Positions 57,134-64,000 of a stretch of DNA of 64,000 nt are shown here, piece by piece; within the stretch, counting starts at the first letter, position 1; each line of letters begins with the position of its first letter. Below the pieces are notes generated by a model, which searched no databases, had not been told where the DNA came from, and was given only the letters and a program-made list of their open reading frames with translations. The stretch comes from Corynebacterium nuruki S6-4 (lineage in GTDB: Bacteria; Actinomycetota; Actinomycetes; Mycobacteriales; Mycobacteriaceae): the NCBI RefSeq assembly GCF_007970465.1, contig NZ_CP042429.1, positions 372,001 to 436,000 of the forward strand, given 5' to 3'. Position numbers and translations under genes: made by a program.

Positions 57134-60100
57134 ATGCCTACGACAAGCCGTTCGAGAACGTCGCCGTCCCGGGACTCCGGTCGCCGGCCGGCGTCGTCGC
57201 GTCCTGCCCGTCGGACCCCGTCCTATGACACGAGTGACTTCGAGCGCACCTCCGGGGCGTTCGGTGCCGTCGGGTCATCGCTGGGGTCACTGTTCAGCGG
57301 GGCGGCGCGGGGAGTCGGCGGACTCGCCCGGCACCTGTCCGTCCGGGATGACGGAACCGGTCTGACCGACGATCTCGACCTCGTCGACGACGCGGATGAC
57401 GCCCCCCGCCCCGCGCGCGGGCGGAAGAAGCGGCGCCGGACCGACAGTGCAGACAGAGCTGCCGGTGATGCGGTGCCGACGACGGTGATGGACCGCGCGG
57501 CGGCGAACTTCTCCCGTGCGACGACGAAGACGGGCGGGCGGCACGGCGGTAAGGACGACCCTGCCGGTGACGCCGGCCGGGACGACCGTGACGACCGTGA
57601 CGACCGTGACGACCGTGACGACCGTGACGACCGTGACGACCGTGACGACCGTGACGACCGTGACATCGCCGCCGCGGCGGAGCCGGTGGACCGGCTGCCC
57701 GTCGGCGGCGGCTACGACGGCCCCGCCCTCATCGTGTTCGCCCTCGCCCTCGTCACGGCCGCCACACTCTGGTTCGGTATCGGCGGGACGGTCGGCGACG
57801 GTCTGGCGTTCGCGCTGACCTGGCTGATCGGCGCGGGCGCCCTCGTGGTGCCCGTCGTCCTGGTCGGTGTGGGATGGGTCCTCATGGTCGGCATCCGCAC
57901 CACCCAGCACTCCCACCTCCGGTTGGGTATCGGCATCGCCCTGATCGTCGTGGCGGTCCTCGCCCTGTTCCACGTCTTCGCGGGCCAGCCGGCGGACACC
58001 GACGGTCGCGCCCGGGCCGGCGGAATCATCGGCACCCTCATCGGCGGCCCGGCGGCGGTGGGCTTCAGTCCCTATCTCGCTGTGCCGCTCCTGCTTCTCG
58101 TCATCGTCTACGGCGGACTGCAGCTGACCGGCATGACGGTCCGGGAACTCGGTCGCGCCCTGTCGTCCTGGCTCGGCTTCGCCGGTCGCGGCCGCATGTC
58201 GTACCGACGTGACTACCGTGACTACCGTGACGGGGCGGACGCCCCGTACACCACGTCCGATCAGGTGGACGGGCACGACGACCCGATGGAGCTCAGCGAC
58301 TACCCGGCCCACCGCCCGCCGGCGAGCCGCCGGGCCGCCGGGCCGCGGTCGGCGCGCGGCGGTGCGGGACGTCCGCACCGTGCTGCAGCGGCTCCGGGGC
58401 GAGCCGAAGCTGCTGAGCCCCCGCGGTCGCCCGTGGACAACTACCCGGTGGACGAGCACGGCACCCTGTCGTTCTCTCCGGCGGACGCTGCGGATGCCTC
58501 GGACGCTGCAGACACAGATCCCGTCGACACCGTGGAACCGTGGGATGAGCCGGTGGCCCCCGAGGACGGCGAATACGAGGCCTTCGGCTTCGATGAGCCG
58601 CACCACCAGGATCACCGGCCGGACGACGACCTCGACGTCAATCTGCTCGACGACGTTGCTGCGGACACCGCGGCTCCTGCGGCGCCCGTGACCCCCGCTG
58701 CGGCGCCCCGACCGGCCGCGGCACGTCCGGTCACCTCCCGCCCGGCCGCGACCCAGGACGAGACCCCCACGTCAGAGCTGCCGACGGTTGACGCCACCGC
58801 CGGTGCTGCCGCCGCGGCGCCTGCCCCGGCCCCCGCCGTGGTCGAGGAGACCCGCCGTCGGATCGCGGCACGGTCCGGTATCGACGCAGCCACCGTCCCG
58901 GCGACCGCACCGGTGGAGGAGGACGGTGCCGCTGCACCGGCGGACACGGCGTCCGACTACGTCCTGCCCTCCAGCGACCTGCTGATCCCCGGCGAGGCGC
59001 CGAAGACCCGCAGCGCCGCGAACGACCGGATGATCGCCGCGATCACCGAGGTCTTCCTGGAATTCAAGGTGGACGCCAAGGTCACCGGGTTCTCCCGGGG
59101 GCCGACGGTCACCCGCTACGAGGTCGAGCTCGGCCCGGGTGTGAAGGTCTCCAAGATCACCAACCTGCAGTCGAACCTGGCCTACGCCGCGGCGACGGAC
59201 AATGTCCGCCTGCTCACCCCGATCCCGGGGAAGTCCGCGGTCGGTATCGAGGTGCCGAACACCGACCGTGAGATGGTGCGGCTCAGCGATGTGCTGCACG
59301 CTCCGGCGGTGGTCGCCGACCACGACCCGATGCTCATCGGCCTGGGCAAGGACATCGAGGGCGACTTTGTCGCGCACTCGATCCAGAAGATGCCGCACCT
59401 GCTGGTCGCCGGCTCCACCGGTTCCGGTAAGTCGGCCTTCGTCAACTCGCTGCTCGTGTCCCTCCTCACCCGGGCGACCCCGGAGGAGGTCCGCCTCATC
59501 CTCGTCGACCCGAAGATGGTGGAGCTGACCCCCTACGAGGGCATCCCGCATCTCATCACGCCGATCATCACGCAGCCGAAGAAGGCTGCGACGGCGCTGA
59601 CCTGGCTGGTCGAGGAGATGGAGCAGCGGTACATGGACATGAAGTCCGCCCGCGTGCGCCACATCAAGGACTTCAACCGGAAGGTGAAGTCCGGCGAGAT
59701 CACCACCCCGCTCGGCTCCGAGCGGGAGTACCGGCCGTATCCGTACATCGTCTGCGTCGTCGACGAGCTCGCCGACCTCATGATGACGGCCCCGAAGGAG
59801 ATCGAGGACGCCATCGTCCGGATCACCCAGAAGGCCCGCGCCGCGGGTATCCACCTGGTGCTGGCGACGCAGCGCCCGTCCGTGGACGTCGTCACCGGTC
59901 TGATCAAGACCAATGTGCCGTCCCGGCTGGCCTTCGCGACGTCCTCGCTGACGGACTCCCGCGTCATCCTCGACCAGGGTGGTGCCGAGAAGCTCATCGG
60001 TATGGGCGACGGCCTGTTCATCCCGCAGGGGGCGAACAAGCCGAAGCGGCTCCAGGGCGCCTTCGTCACCGACGAAGAGGTCCAGGCGGTCGTGGACGCC

Positions 60101-60565
60101 GCCAAGGCGCAGGCGGAGCCCGACTACACCGAGGGCGTGACCGAGGACAAGGCCGCCGAGGCGAAGAAGGAGATCGACGCCGATATCGGCGACGACCTCG
60201 AGGACCTGCTCCAGGCCGTCGAACTGGTCGTGAGCAGTCAGTTCGGTTCGACGTCGATGCTGCAGCGCAAGCTGCGTATCGGTTTCGCCAAGGCCGGCCG
60301 TCTCATGGACCTCATGGAGACCCGCGGCGTGGTCGGACCGTCCGAGGGATCGAAGGCCCGTGAGGTCCTCGTCAAGCCCGAGGAGCTGGAGACCATGCTC
60401 TGGATGATCAAGGGGGCCGACCCGGCGGACGCGCCCAAGGGCGTGCTCGACGACGGGCCGGACGCCGCCGACGACGGTGCCGGAGACGGCTTCGGCGTGG
60501 TGGACGCGGACCCTGCGACCCGGGTGGTCCGGGCGGACCCTAGCGGGAACACCGGGGCGTTCTGA
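57134..60565 (+). CDS. ftsK: DNA translocase FtsK
   Basis: 1143 residues, the chromosome-segregation motor at the division septum. Disordered Arg/Ser/Asp-rich N-terminus (1-190) with nine Asp-Asp-Arg repeats, four membrane segments (about 195-345), a Pro/Ala/Asp linker (350-620), then the motor: alpha/beta domain, Walker A GSTGSGKS (about 760), Walker B-like [10 protein letters not shown], and the DNA-reading gamma domain ([22 protein letters not shown]). ATG 57134 is leaderless by position. Confidence 0.97.
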   Translation: MPTTSRSRTSPSRDSGRRPASSRPARRTPSYDTSDFERTSGAFGAVGSSLGSLFSGAARGVGGLARHLSVRDDGTGLTDDLDLVDDADDAPRPARGRKKRRRTDSADRAAGDAVPTTVMDRAAANFSRATTKTGGRHGGKDDPAGDAGRDDRDDRDDRDDRDDRDDRDDRDDRDDRDIAAAAEPVDRLPVGGGYDGPALIVFALALVTAATLWFGIGGTVGDGLAFALTWLIGAGALVVPVVLVGVGWVLMVGIRTTQHSHLRLGIGIALIVVAVLALFHVFAGQPADTDGRARAGGIIGTLIGGPAAVGFSPYLAVPLLLLVIVYGGLQLTGMTVRELGRALSSWLGFAGRGRMSYRRDYRDYRDGADAPYTTSDQVDGHDDPMELSDYPAHRPPASRRAAGPRSARGGAGRPHRAAAAPGRAEAAEPPRSPVDNYPVDEHGTLSFSPADAADASDAADTDPVDTVEPWDEPVAPEDGEYEAFGFDEPHHQDHRPDDDLDVNLLDDVAADTAAPAAPVTPAAAPRPAAARPVTSRPAATQDETPTSELPTVDATAGAAAAAPAPAPAVVEETRRRIAARSGIDAATVPATAPVEEDGAAAPADTASDYVLPSSDLLIPGEAPKTRSAANDRMIAAITEVFLEFKVDAKVTGFSRGPTVTRYEVELGPGVKVSKITNLQSNLAYAAATDNVRLLTPIPGKSAVGIEVPNTDREMVRLSDVLHAPAVVADHDPMLIGLGKDIEGDFVAHSIQKMPHLLVAGSTGSGKSAFVNSLLVSLLTRATPEEVRLILVDPKMVELTPYEGIPHLITPIITQPKKAATALTWLVEEMEQRYMDMKSARVRHIKDFNRKVKSGEITTPLGSEREYRPYPYIVCVVDELADLMMTAPKEIEDAIVRITQKARAAGIHLVLATQRPSVDVVTGLIKTNVPSRLAFATSSLTDSRVILDQGGAEKLIGMGDGLFIPQGANKPKRLQGAFVTDEEVQAVVDAAKAQAEPDYTEGVTEDKAAEAKKEIDADIGDDLEDLLQAVELVVSSQFGSTSMLQRKLRIGFAKAGRLMDLMETRGVVGPSEGSKAREVLVKPEELETMLWMIKGADPADAPKGVLDDGPDAADDGAGDGFGVVDADPATRVVRADPSGNTGAF
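57581..57661 (+). repeat. nine perfect copies of a 9-bp unit in ftsK
   Basis: Unit GACGACCGT repeated nine times without error, encoding (DDR)9 in the disordered N-terminus. Two near-copies of a GACTACCGT unit recur at 58211-58228 after the last membrane segment. Likely slips between strains. Confidence 0.95.
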
Positions 60566-60606
60566 CCGGCAGGCGCGGCACCCCCTGCCGCGGCGTCCGG
60601 GCCTGG

Positions 60607-60612
60607 TATGCT
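60607..60612 (+). promoter_or_regulatory. -10 box of terC
   Basis: TATGCT; a start around 60619 would put the whole riboswitch in the transcript. Confidence 0.5.
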
Positions 60613-60619
60613 GGCCAGC

Positions 60620-60790
60620 GTCATGGAGGGGAGTACCCCGCCCACGACGACGATCGTCAACACGGTGGCGCGCGCCCGGCTCCTACAGCCGGTCCCGTGG
60701 CGTCCCCCGGTCGCGTCGGCCACCCGCCCGTTCCGGGGCGAGGTGGTGGGGGAGACCTCCGGTCACCGACTCATCGCGACCGGAGGAATA
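60620..60790 (+). promoter_or_regulatory. yybP-ykoY (Mn2+) riboswitch upstream of terC
   Basis: The 230-nt leader has the conserved family elements in order: GGGGAGTA (60628-60635), GTCAACA (60656-60662) and GGGGGAGACCTCC (60748-60760). Stem P1 can form between GGAGG (60625-60629) and CCTCC (60756-60760). The same CCTCCGG (60756-60762) is exactly complementary to CCGGAGG (60780-60786), which contains the terC Shine-Dalgarno. Metal-bound P1 would free the RBS, so Mn2+ should turn translation on. Confidence 0.8.
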
Positions 60791-60797
60791 TTCCGTC

Positions 60798-61838
60798 ATG
60801 GAAGTGAACGCTCTCACCTGGATCATCACGATCCTCGTCATCGCCGGCTTCTTCATCTTCGATTTCTACTCCCACGTCCGGAAACCCCACGCCCCGTCGA
60901 TGCGGGAATCCGGGTTCTGGACCCTCTTCTACGTCCTGGTGTCCGTCGCTTTCGGCGTGTTCCTCTGGCTGACCTGGGGTGAACCCGGCGACCCGCACGC
61001 GCACGGCATGGAGTTCTTCTCCGGCTATGTCACGGAGAAGGCGTTGAGTGTGGACAACCTCTTCGTCTTCGCCCTGATCATGGGCGCATTCAAGATCCCG
61101 CCGAAGTACCAGCAGAAGGTCCTGCTCATCGGCATCGCCCTGTCGCTGGTGCTGCGGGGCGTGTTCATCGCCCTGGGTGCGGCGATCATCGAGGCATGGT
61201 CGGACGTGTTCTACCTCTTCGGGCTGTTCCTGCTGGTGATCGCGGTGAAGACCATCGCCGACGAGGTGCGGGACGTGCCGGAGACCGACCCGAACGACAT
61301 GAAGCTCATCAAGTTCATCCGGAAGGTCATCCCGGTCAGCGAGGGCTATGACTCGGACCGGCTGGTCACCCGCCACCTCGGCAAGCGTGCCCTGACCCCG
61401 CTGTTCATCTGCCTCGTCGCCATCGGCCTGACCGACCTCATGTTCGCGCTGGACTCCATCCCCGCGATCTACGGCATCACCCAGGAGCCCTACATCGTGT
61501 TCACCACGAACGCGCTGTCGCTGCTGGGGCTGCGTCAGATGTACTTCCTGCTGGGAGGGCTGCTCGAGCGTCTCGTGTACCTGCCCTACGGACTGGGCGT
61601 CATCCTCGCCTTCATCGGCGTGAAGATGGTCCTCCATGCCCTCCACGAGAACAACATCCCGTTCATCAACGGCGGCGACGGCGTGCACGGTGCCCCGGAG
61701 ATCAGTACCGTCACGTCGCTGCTGGTCATTGTCGTGGTGCTCGTCGTCACCATCGGCGCGAGTCTCTGGAAGAGTCGGCGGGACACCGACGAACAACCGG
61801 TGGAGCACGAGCGTCACGTCGTCGAGGGCACCGATTAG
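60798..61838 (+). CDS. terC: TerC/Alx family integral membrane protein, probable Mn2+ exporter
   Basis: 346 residues from ATG 60798 with GGAGGA 10 nt upstream. About nine membrane helices with the acidic TerC motifs: EKALSVDNLFVF in helix 3 and LTDLMFALDSIPAIYGIT in helix 7, whose Glu/Asp residues bind metal, and a charged cytoplasmic loop (155-195). The C-terminal tail is hydrophilic. TerC/Alx/MntP-associated proteins under yybP-ykoY control export manganese or load it onto secreted enzymes. Confidence 0.93.
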   Translation: MEVNALTWIITILVIAGFFIFDFYSHVRKPHAPSMRESGFWTLFYVLVSVAFGVFLWLTWGEPGDPHAHGMEFFSGYVTEKALSVDNLFVFALIMGAFKIPPKYQQKVLLIGIALSLVLRGVFIALGAAIIEAWSDVFYLFGLFLLVIAVKTIADEVRDVPETDPNDMKLIKFIRKVIPVSEGYDSDRLVTRHLGKRALTPLFICLVAIGLTDLMFALDSIPAIYGITQEPYIVFTTNALSLLGLRQMYFLLGGLLERLVYLPYGLGVILAFIGVKMVLHALHENNIPFINGGDGVHGAPEISTVTSLLVIVVVLVVTIGASLWKSRRDTDEQPVEHERHVVEGTD

Positions 61839-61915
61839 GGGCACGACCGGCACAGAGCAGGCGGTGGCCGCGCCCGGAACGGGGTCCGGGTCGGCGCCGC
61901 GACGGGTCATCTGGG

Positions 61916-61921
61916 TAGAGT
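61916..61921 (+). promoter_or_regulatory. -10 box of pgsA
   Basis: TAGAGT with a 7-nt spacer to GTG 61929; decides against GTG 61920. Confidence 0.5.
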
Positions 61922-61928
61922 GAGGGGC

Positions 61929-62579
61929 GTGCACGAGACAGCGGACCAGAGCAGGGAGCACCACCACGGCCTGAGGTGGCGCCGGTCGACCATGGGGCGG
62001 GCGGTCCACCGCTACCACGTCCCCAACGTACTGACCACGGTCCGTATCGTCCTCATCCCGTTCTTCGTCTGGCTGCTGGTCGCGGCGGGTCCGCTCGACG
62101 GCGACCGCGAACTCCACGACGGGCTGCGCTGGTGGGCGCTGCTGGCCTTCGCCGCACTGATGATGACCGACCAGCTGGACGGCTTCCTCGCCCGGCGCTA
62201 CGAGGTGATCACCGACTACGGCAAACTCGCTGACCCGGTCGCGGACAAGGCCCTCATGATCTCCGCGATGGTCACCCTGAACATCCTCGGTGACCTGTGG
62301 TGGTGGGTCACGGTCGTCATCGTGGTGCGTGAACTCGGTATCACCGTCTGGCGGATGATCCTGGCCCGCCGCGGCAAGGTGGTGCCCGCCTCCAAGGGCG
62401 GAAAGCTCAAGACCCTGCTGCAGACCTTCGCGGTGGGCATGGTCATCGCGCCGCTGCCGGGCTGGACCGACTGGATCACCCTCGTCCTGGTGCTCGCCGC
62501 CGTTGTCGTCACCGTCGTCACCGGTGCCCAGTACCTGCTGGACTCGCGGAACCGGCCGGAGGTCGGGGCTCAGGCATGA
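61929..62579 (+). CDS. pgsA: CDP-diacylglycerol-glycerol-3-phosphate 3-phosphatidyltransferase
   Basis: 216 residues. Makes phosphatidylglycerol phosphate. CDP-alcohol phosphotransferase motif DQLDGFLARRYEVITDYG then ADPVAD, giving D-x2-DG-x2-AR-x8-G-x3-D-x3-D. Six membrane segments; a His/Arg-rich N-terminus. Overlaps cinA by ATGA. Confidence 0.93.
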   Translation: MHETADQSREHHHGLRWRRSTMGRAVHRYHVPNVLTTVRIVLIPFFVWLLVAAGPLDGDRELHDGLRWWALLAFAALMMTDQLDGFLARRYEVITDYGKLADPVADKALMISAMVTLNILGDLWWWVTVVIVVRELGITVWRMILARRGKVVPASKGGKLKTLLQTFAVGMVIAPLPGWTDWITLVLVLAAVVVTVVTGAQYLLDSRNRPEVGAQA

Positions 62580-63169
62580 CCGGCCACGGATTCCGTCAGG
62601 CGGAGACGAGCGCGGACACCACCGGTACCGGCCGGCAGGTGGCGGCCGACCTCGTCGCGACCGCCGGTGCCGCGGGTGTCACCGTCGCCACCGCGGAATC
62701 ACTGACCGCCGGACTGCTCGCCGCCACGGTGGCGGAGATCCCGGGTGCGTCCGCTGTGCTGCGCGGCGGCCTCATCGTCTACGCCACCGAACTCAAGCAC
62801 GACCTCGCCGGGGTGGACGCCACCCTGCTTGCCCGCCGTGGCCCGGTGGACCCCGAGGTCGCCGGTCAGCTCGCCCGGGGGACGGCACAGCGGTGCGGCG
62901 CGGATCTCGGGGTCGGGGTCACCGGCGTGGCCGGCCCGGACAGTCAGGACGGGCACCCGGTCGGGGAGGTGTGGATCGGAGTCTGGTCCGCACGTCTGGA
63001 CGCCGGGGTACCGCGGGTGGCCGCCCTGGATGACCGCTGGCAGTCGGCGGCCGGGGGTACGGACGAGGCGGTCCGCTCCGCGGTACGGCGGGCGACCGTC
63101 GACCAGGCGCTGGAGGAACTGCTCACCGCGGTCGGCGCGCTGCAGCCCGGGGGCGCCTGCCGGGAATGA
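62576..63169 (+). CDS. cinA: CinA C-terminal domain protein, nicotinamide-nucleotide amidohydrolase (PncC)
   Basis: 197 residues: only the C-terminal PncC domain, without the N-terminal molybdopterin-like part of full CinA. TVATAESLTAGLLAATVAEIPGASAVLRGGLIVYATELK with the catalytic Ser/Tyr/Lys region, and GVTGVAGPDSQDGHPVGEVWIG. Deamidates nicotinamide mononucleotide in NAD recycling. Translationally coupled to pgsA. Confidence 0.93.
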   Translation: MTGHGFRQAETSADTTGTGRQVAADLVATAGAAGVTVATAESLTAGLLAATVAEIPGASAVLRGGLIVYATELKHDLAGVDATLLARRGPVDPEVAGQLARGTAQRCGADLGVGVTGVAGPDSQDGHPVGEVWIGVWSARLDAGVPRVAALDDRWQSAAGGTDEAVRSAVRRATVDQALEELLTAVGALQPGGACRE

Positions 63170-63220
63170 CCGGCCCGGTGTTCCCGGGACCGGTCCCCGG
63201 ACAGTTTCCGGAATGCGGTC

Positions 63221-63236
63221 GTCACATGCCTGTGAC
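63221..63236. promoter_or_regulatory. palindrome upstream of clgR
   Basis: GTCACA-TGCC-TGTGAC, about 67 nt before the clgR start and upstream of a TAAACT -10-like box (63258-63263); candidate operator. Confidence 0.45.
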
Positions 63237-63302
63237 ATGCGACGGAGCTCAGTCGGGTAAACTCGGGGAACATAACCGCCCCCTCAGCCGTTGGAGGTTG
63301 TG

Positions 63303-63716
63303 ATGGCCAAGAACACGACGCTACTCGAGAAAAGGCACCCGGGGAACGCTGAGCAGGCTCAGCACCCCGAGGTGTTCCGCACTGCCGGTACCACTGCCCC
63401 GGTGGCGGAACCCCTGCTGCGCGAGGCACTGGGGGCGACGCTGCGTGGGCTCCGGGAGGACGCCCACCGGTCGCTGCGCGACCTGGCGGACCAGGCGAAG
63501 GTCAGCCCCGGGTATCTCTCCGAGCTGGAACGCGGTCGCAAGGAGGTCTCCTCGGAACTGCTGGCGAGCATCTGCCATGCTCTCGGCGTGCAGGTGTCCC
63601 GGGTGATCCTCGAAGCGGCCGAGATGATGGCGTTCGATGCCGCTGCAGCGCAACTCGCCGCTCATCTCGACGAGGGTGGTCGCCCTGATATACTTTCGCC
63701 CGTCTCGCCTGCGTGA
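63303..63716 (+). CDS. clgR: Clp protease gene regulator ClgR (XRE-type)
   Basis: 137 residues from ATG 63303 with GGAGG 5 nt upstream. XRE/Cro-type helix-turn-helix about 57-86: [24 protein letters not shown], the ClgR signature. Activates clpP1P2, clpC and DNA-repair genes and is itself degraded by ClpCP. Ends with [13 protein letters not shown] hydrophobic tail that may serve as degron. Followed by pspA as in mycobacteria. Confidence 0.93.
   Translation: MAKNTTLLEKRHPGNAEQAQHPEVFRTAGTTAPVAEPLLREALGATLRGLREDAHRSLRDLADQAKVSPGYLSELERGRKEVSSELLASICHALGVQVSRVILEAAEMMAFDAAAAQLAAHLDEGGRPDILSPVSPA
63689..63694 (+). promoter_or_regulatory. extended -10 (TGATATACT) of pspA
   Basis: TATACT preceded by TGA, inside the last codons of clgR, 65 nt before the pspA start. 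It suggests pspA has its own stress promoter besides read-through. Confidence 0.5.
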
Positions 63717-63759
63717 CGACCCGCCGCAGCATCCGAACCTCTAGGAGAGCACAAGACCC

Positions 63760-64000
63760 ATGGCTAACCCGTTCAGCAAGGGCTGGAAATATCTGATGGC
63801 CCTGTTCGACTCGAAGATCGAGGAGAACGCGGATCCGAAGATCCAGATCGAGCAGGCGATCCAGGAGGCGCAGAACCAGCATCGCCAGCTCTCCCAGCAG
63901 GCGGCCGCCGTGATCGGCAACCAGCGGCAGATCGAGATGAAGCTGAACCGTCAGCTCGCCGAGATCGAGAAACTGCAGGCGAACACGAAGCAGGCGCTGA
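63760..64000 (+). CDS. pspA: PspA/IM30 family protein, truncated by window end
   Basis: The first 80 residues are present from ATG 63760 (AGGAG upstream), open to the edge. [20 protein letters not shown] then a long Gln/Glu/Lys-rich coiled coil ([17 protein letters not shown]), the PspA/35-kDa antigen pattern. Coats and stabilises the membrane under envelope stress; the N-terminal amphipathic helix binds lipid. Confidence 0.92.
   Translation, partial: MANPFSKGWKYLMALFDSKIEENADPKIQIEQAIQEAQNQHRQLSQQAAAVIGNQRQIEMKLNRQLAEIEKLQANTKQAL

Noticed and set aside
57581..57661. CRISPR-like array
   Set aside because: Units are only 9 bp, contiguous, without spacers, and in frame within ftsK.

Overview
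The window is a high-GC actinobacterial chromosome segment, most likely Corynebacterium or a close relative. The signs are a mycothione reductase, malate:quinone oxidoreductase, the dapB-thyX-dapA-rnj order, a clgR-pspA pair, a neighbouring metallophosphoesterase/phosphopantetheinyl-transferase pair like Mycobacterium pptH-pptT, and many starts lying only 6-8 nt downstream of a TAnnnT -10 box, i.e. leaderless transcripts. Genus is inferred from gene content; no database was consulted.

Left edge (1-8.3 kb, all minus strand): a compact defence-type cassette of lower and patchier GC. In transcription order it holds a 1668-residue single-chain Type ISP restriction-modification enzyme (nuclease, SF2 helicase, N6-adenine methylase, target recognition), a GmrSD-like DUF262/DUF1524 nuclease joined by an ATGA overlap and carrying a RAMA-like C-terminal domain, and a GHKL (HSP90/MutL/MORC-type) ATPase that runs off the window. 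This trio is the best candidate for an undescribed composite system.

8.3-33 kb is accessory and metabolic: three small lipoproteins; a FCD-type GntR regulator divergent from an MFS transporter-hyuA-hyuB operon; a lipoprotein; a TM2-domain protein; a MatC/SLC13-like permease; an MgtA-type P-ATPase; an SDR; mycothione reductase; a DUF559-like endonuclease gene bracketed by two oppositely oriented copies of a ~70-bp near-perfect palindrome; an alpha/beta hydrolase; mqo; cobA; yaaA.

33-64 kb is conserved core: proS; a lipoprotein; the rimP-nusA-ylxR-infB-rbfA translation/transcription cluster running into a MATE transporter, a PptH-like phosphoesterase and a PptT-like transferase; a Sua5/YrdC protein; an orphan MmgE/PrpD protein; divergent truB/ribF; rpsO-pnp; dapB-thyX-dapA-rnj; a TIGR03085 protein; ftsK with a perfect 9-bp VNTR; a yybP-ykoY (Mn2+) riboswitch and terC; pgsA-cinA; clgR; and the start of pspA.

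Non-coding highlights are the hairpin pair around the DUF559 gene, a 106-bp intergenic repeat present twice 28 kb apart, the terC riboswitch with a visible anti-Shine-Dalgarno switch, palindromes between the GntR gene and its target operon, and a series of leaderless promoters used here to choose start codons.
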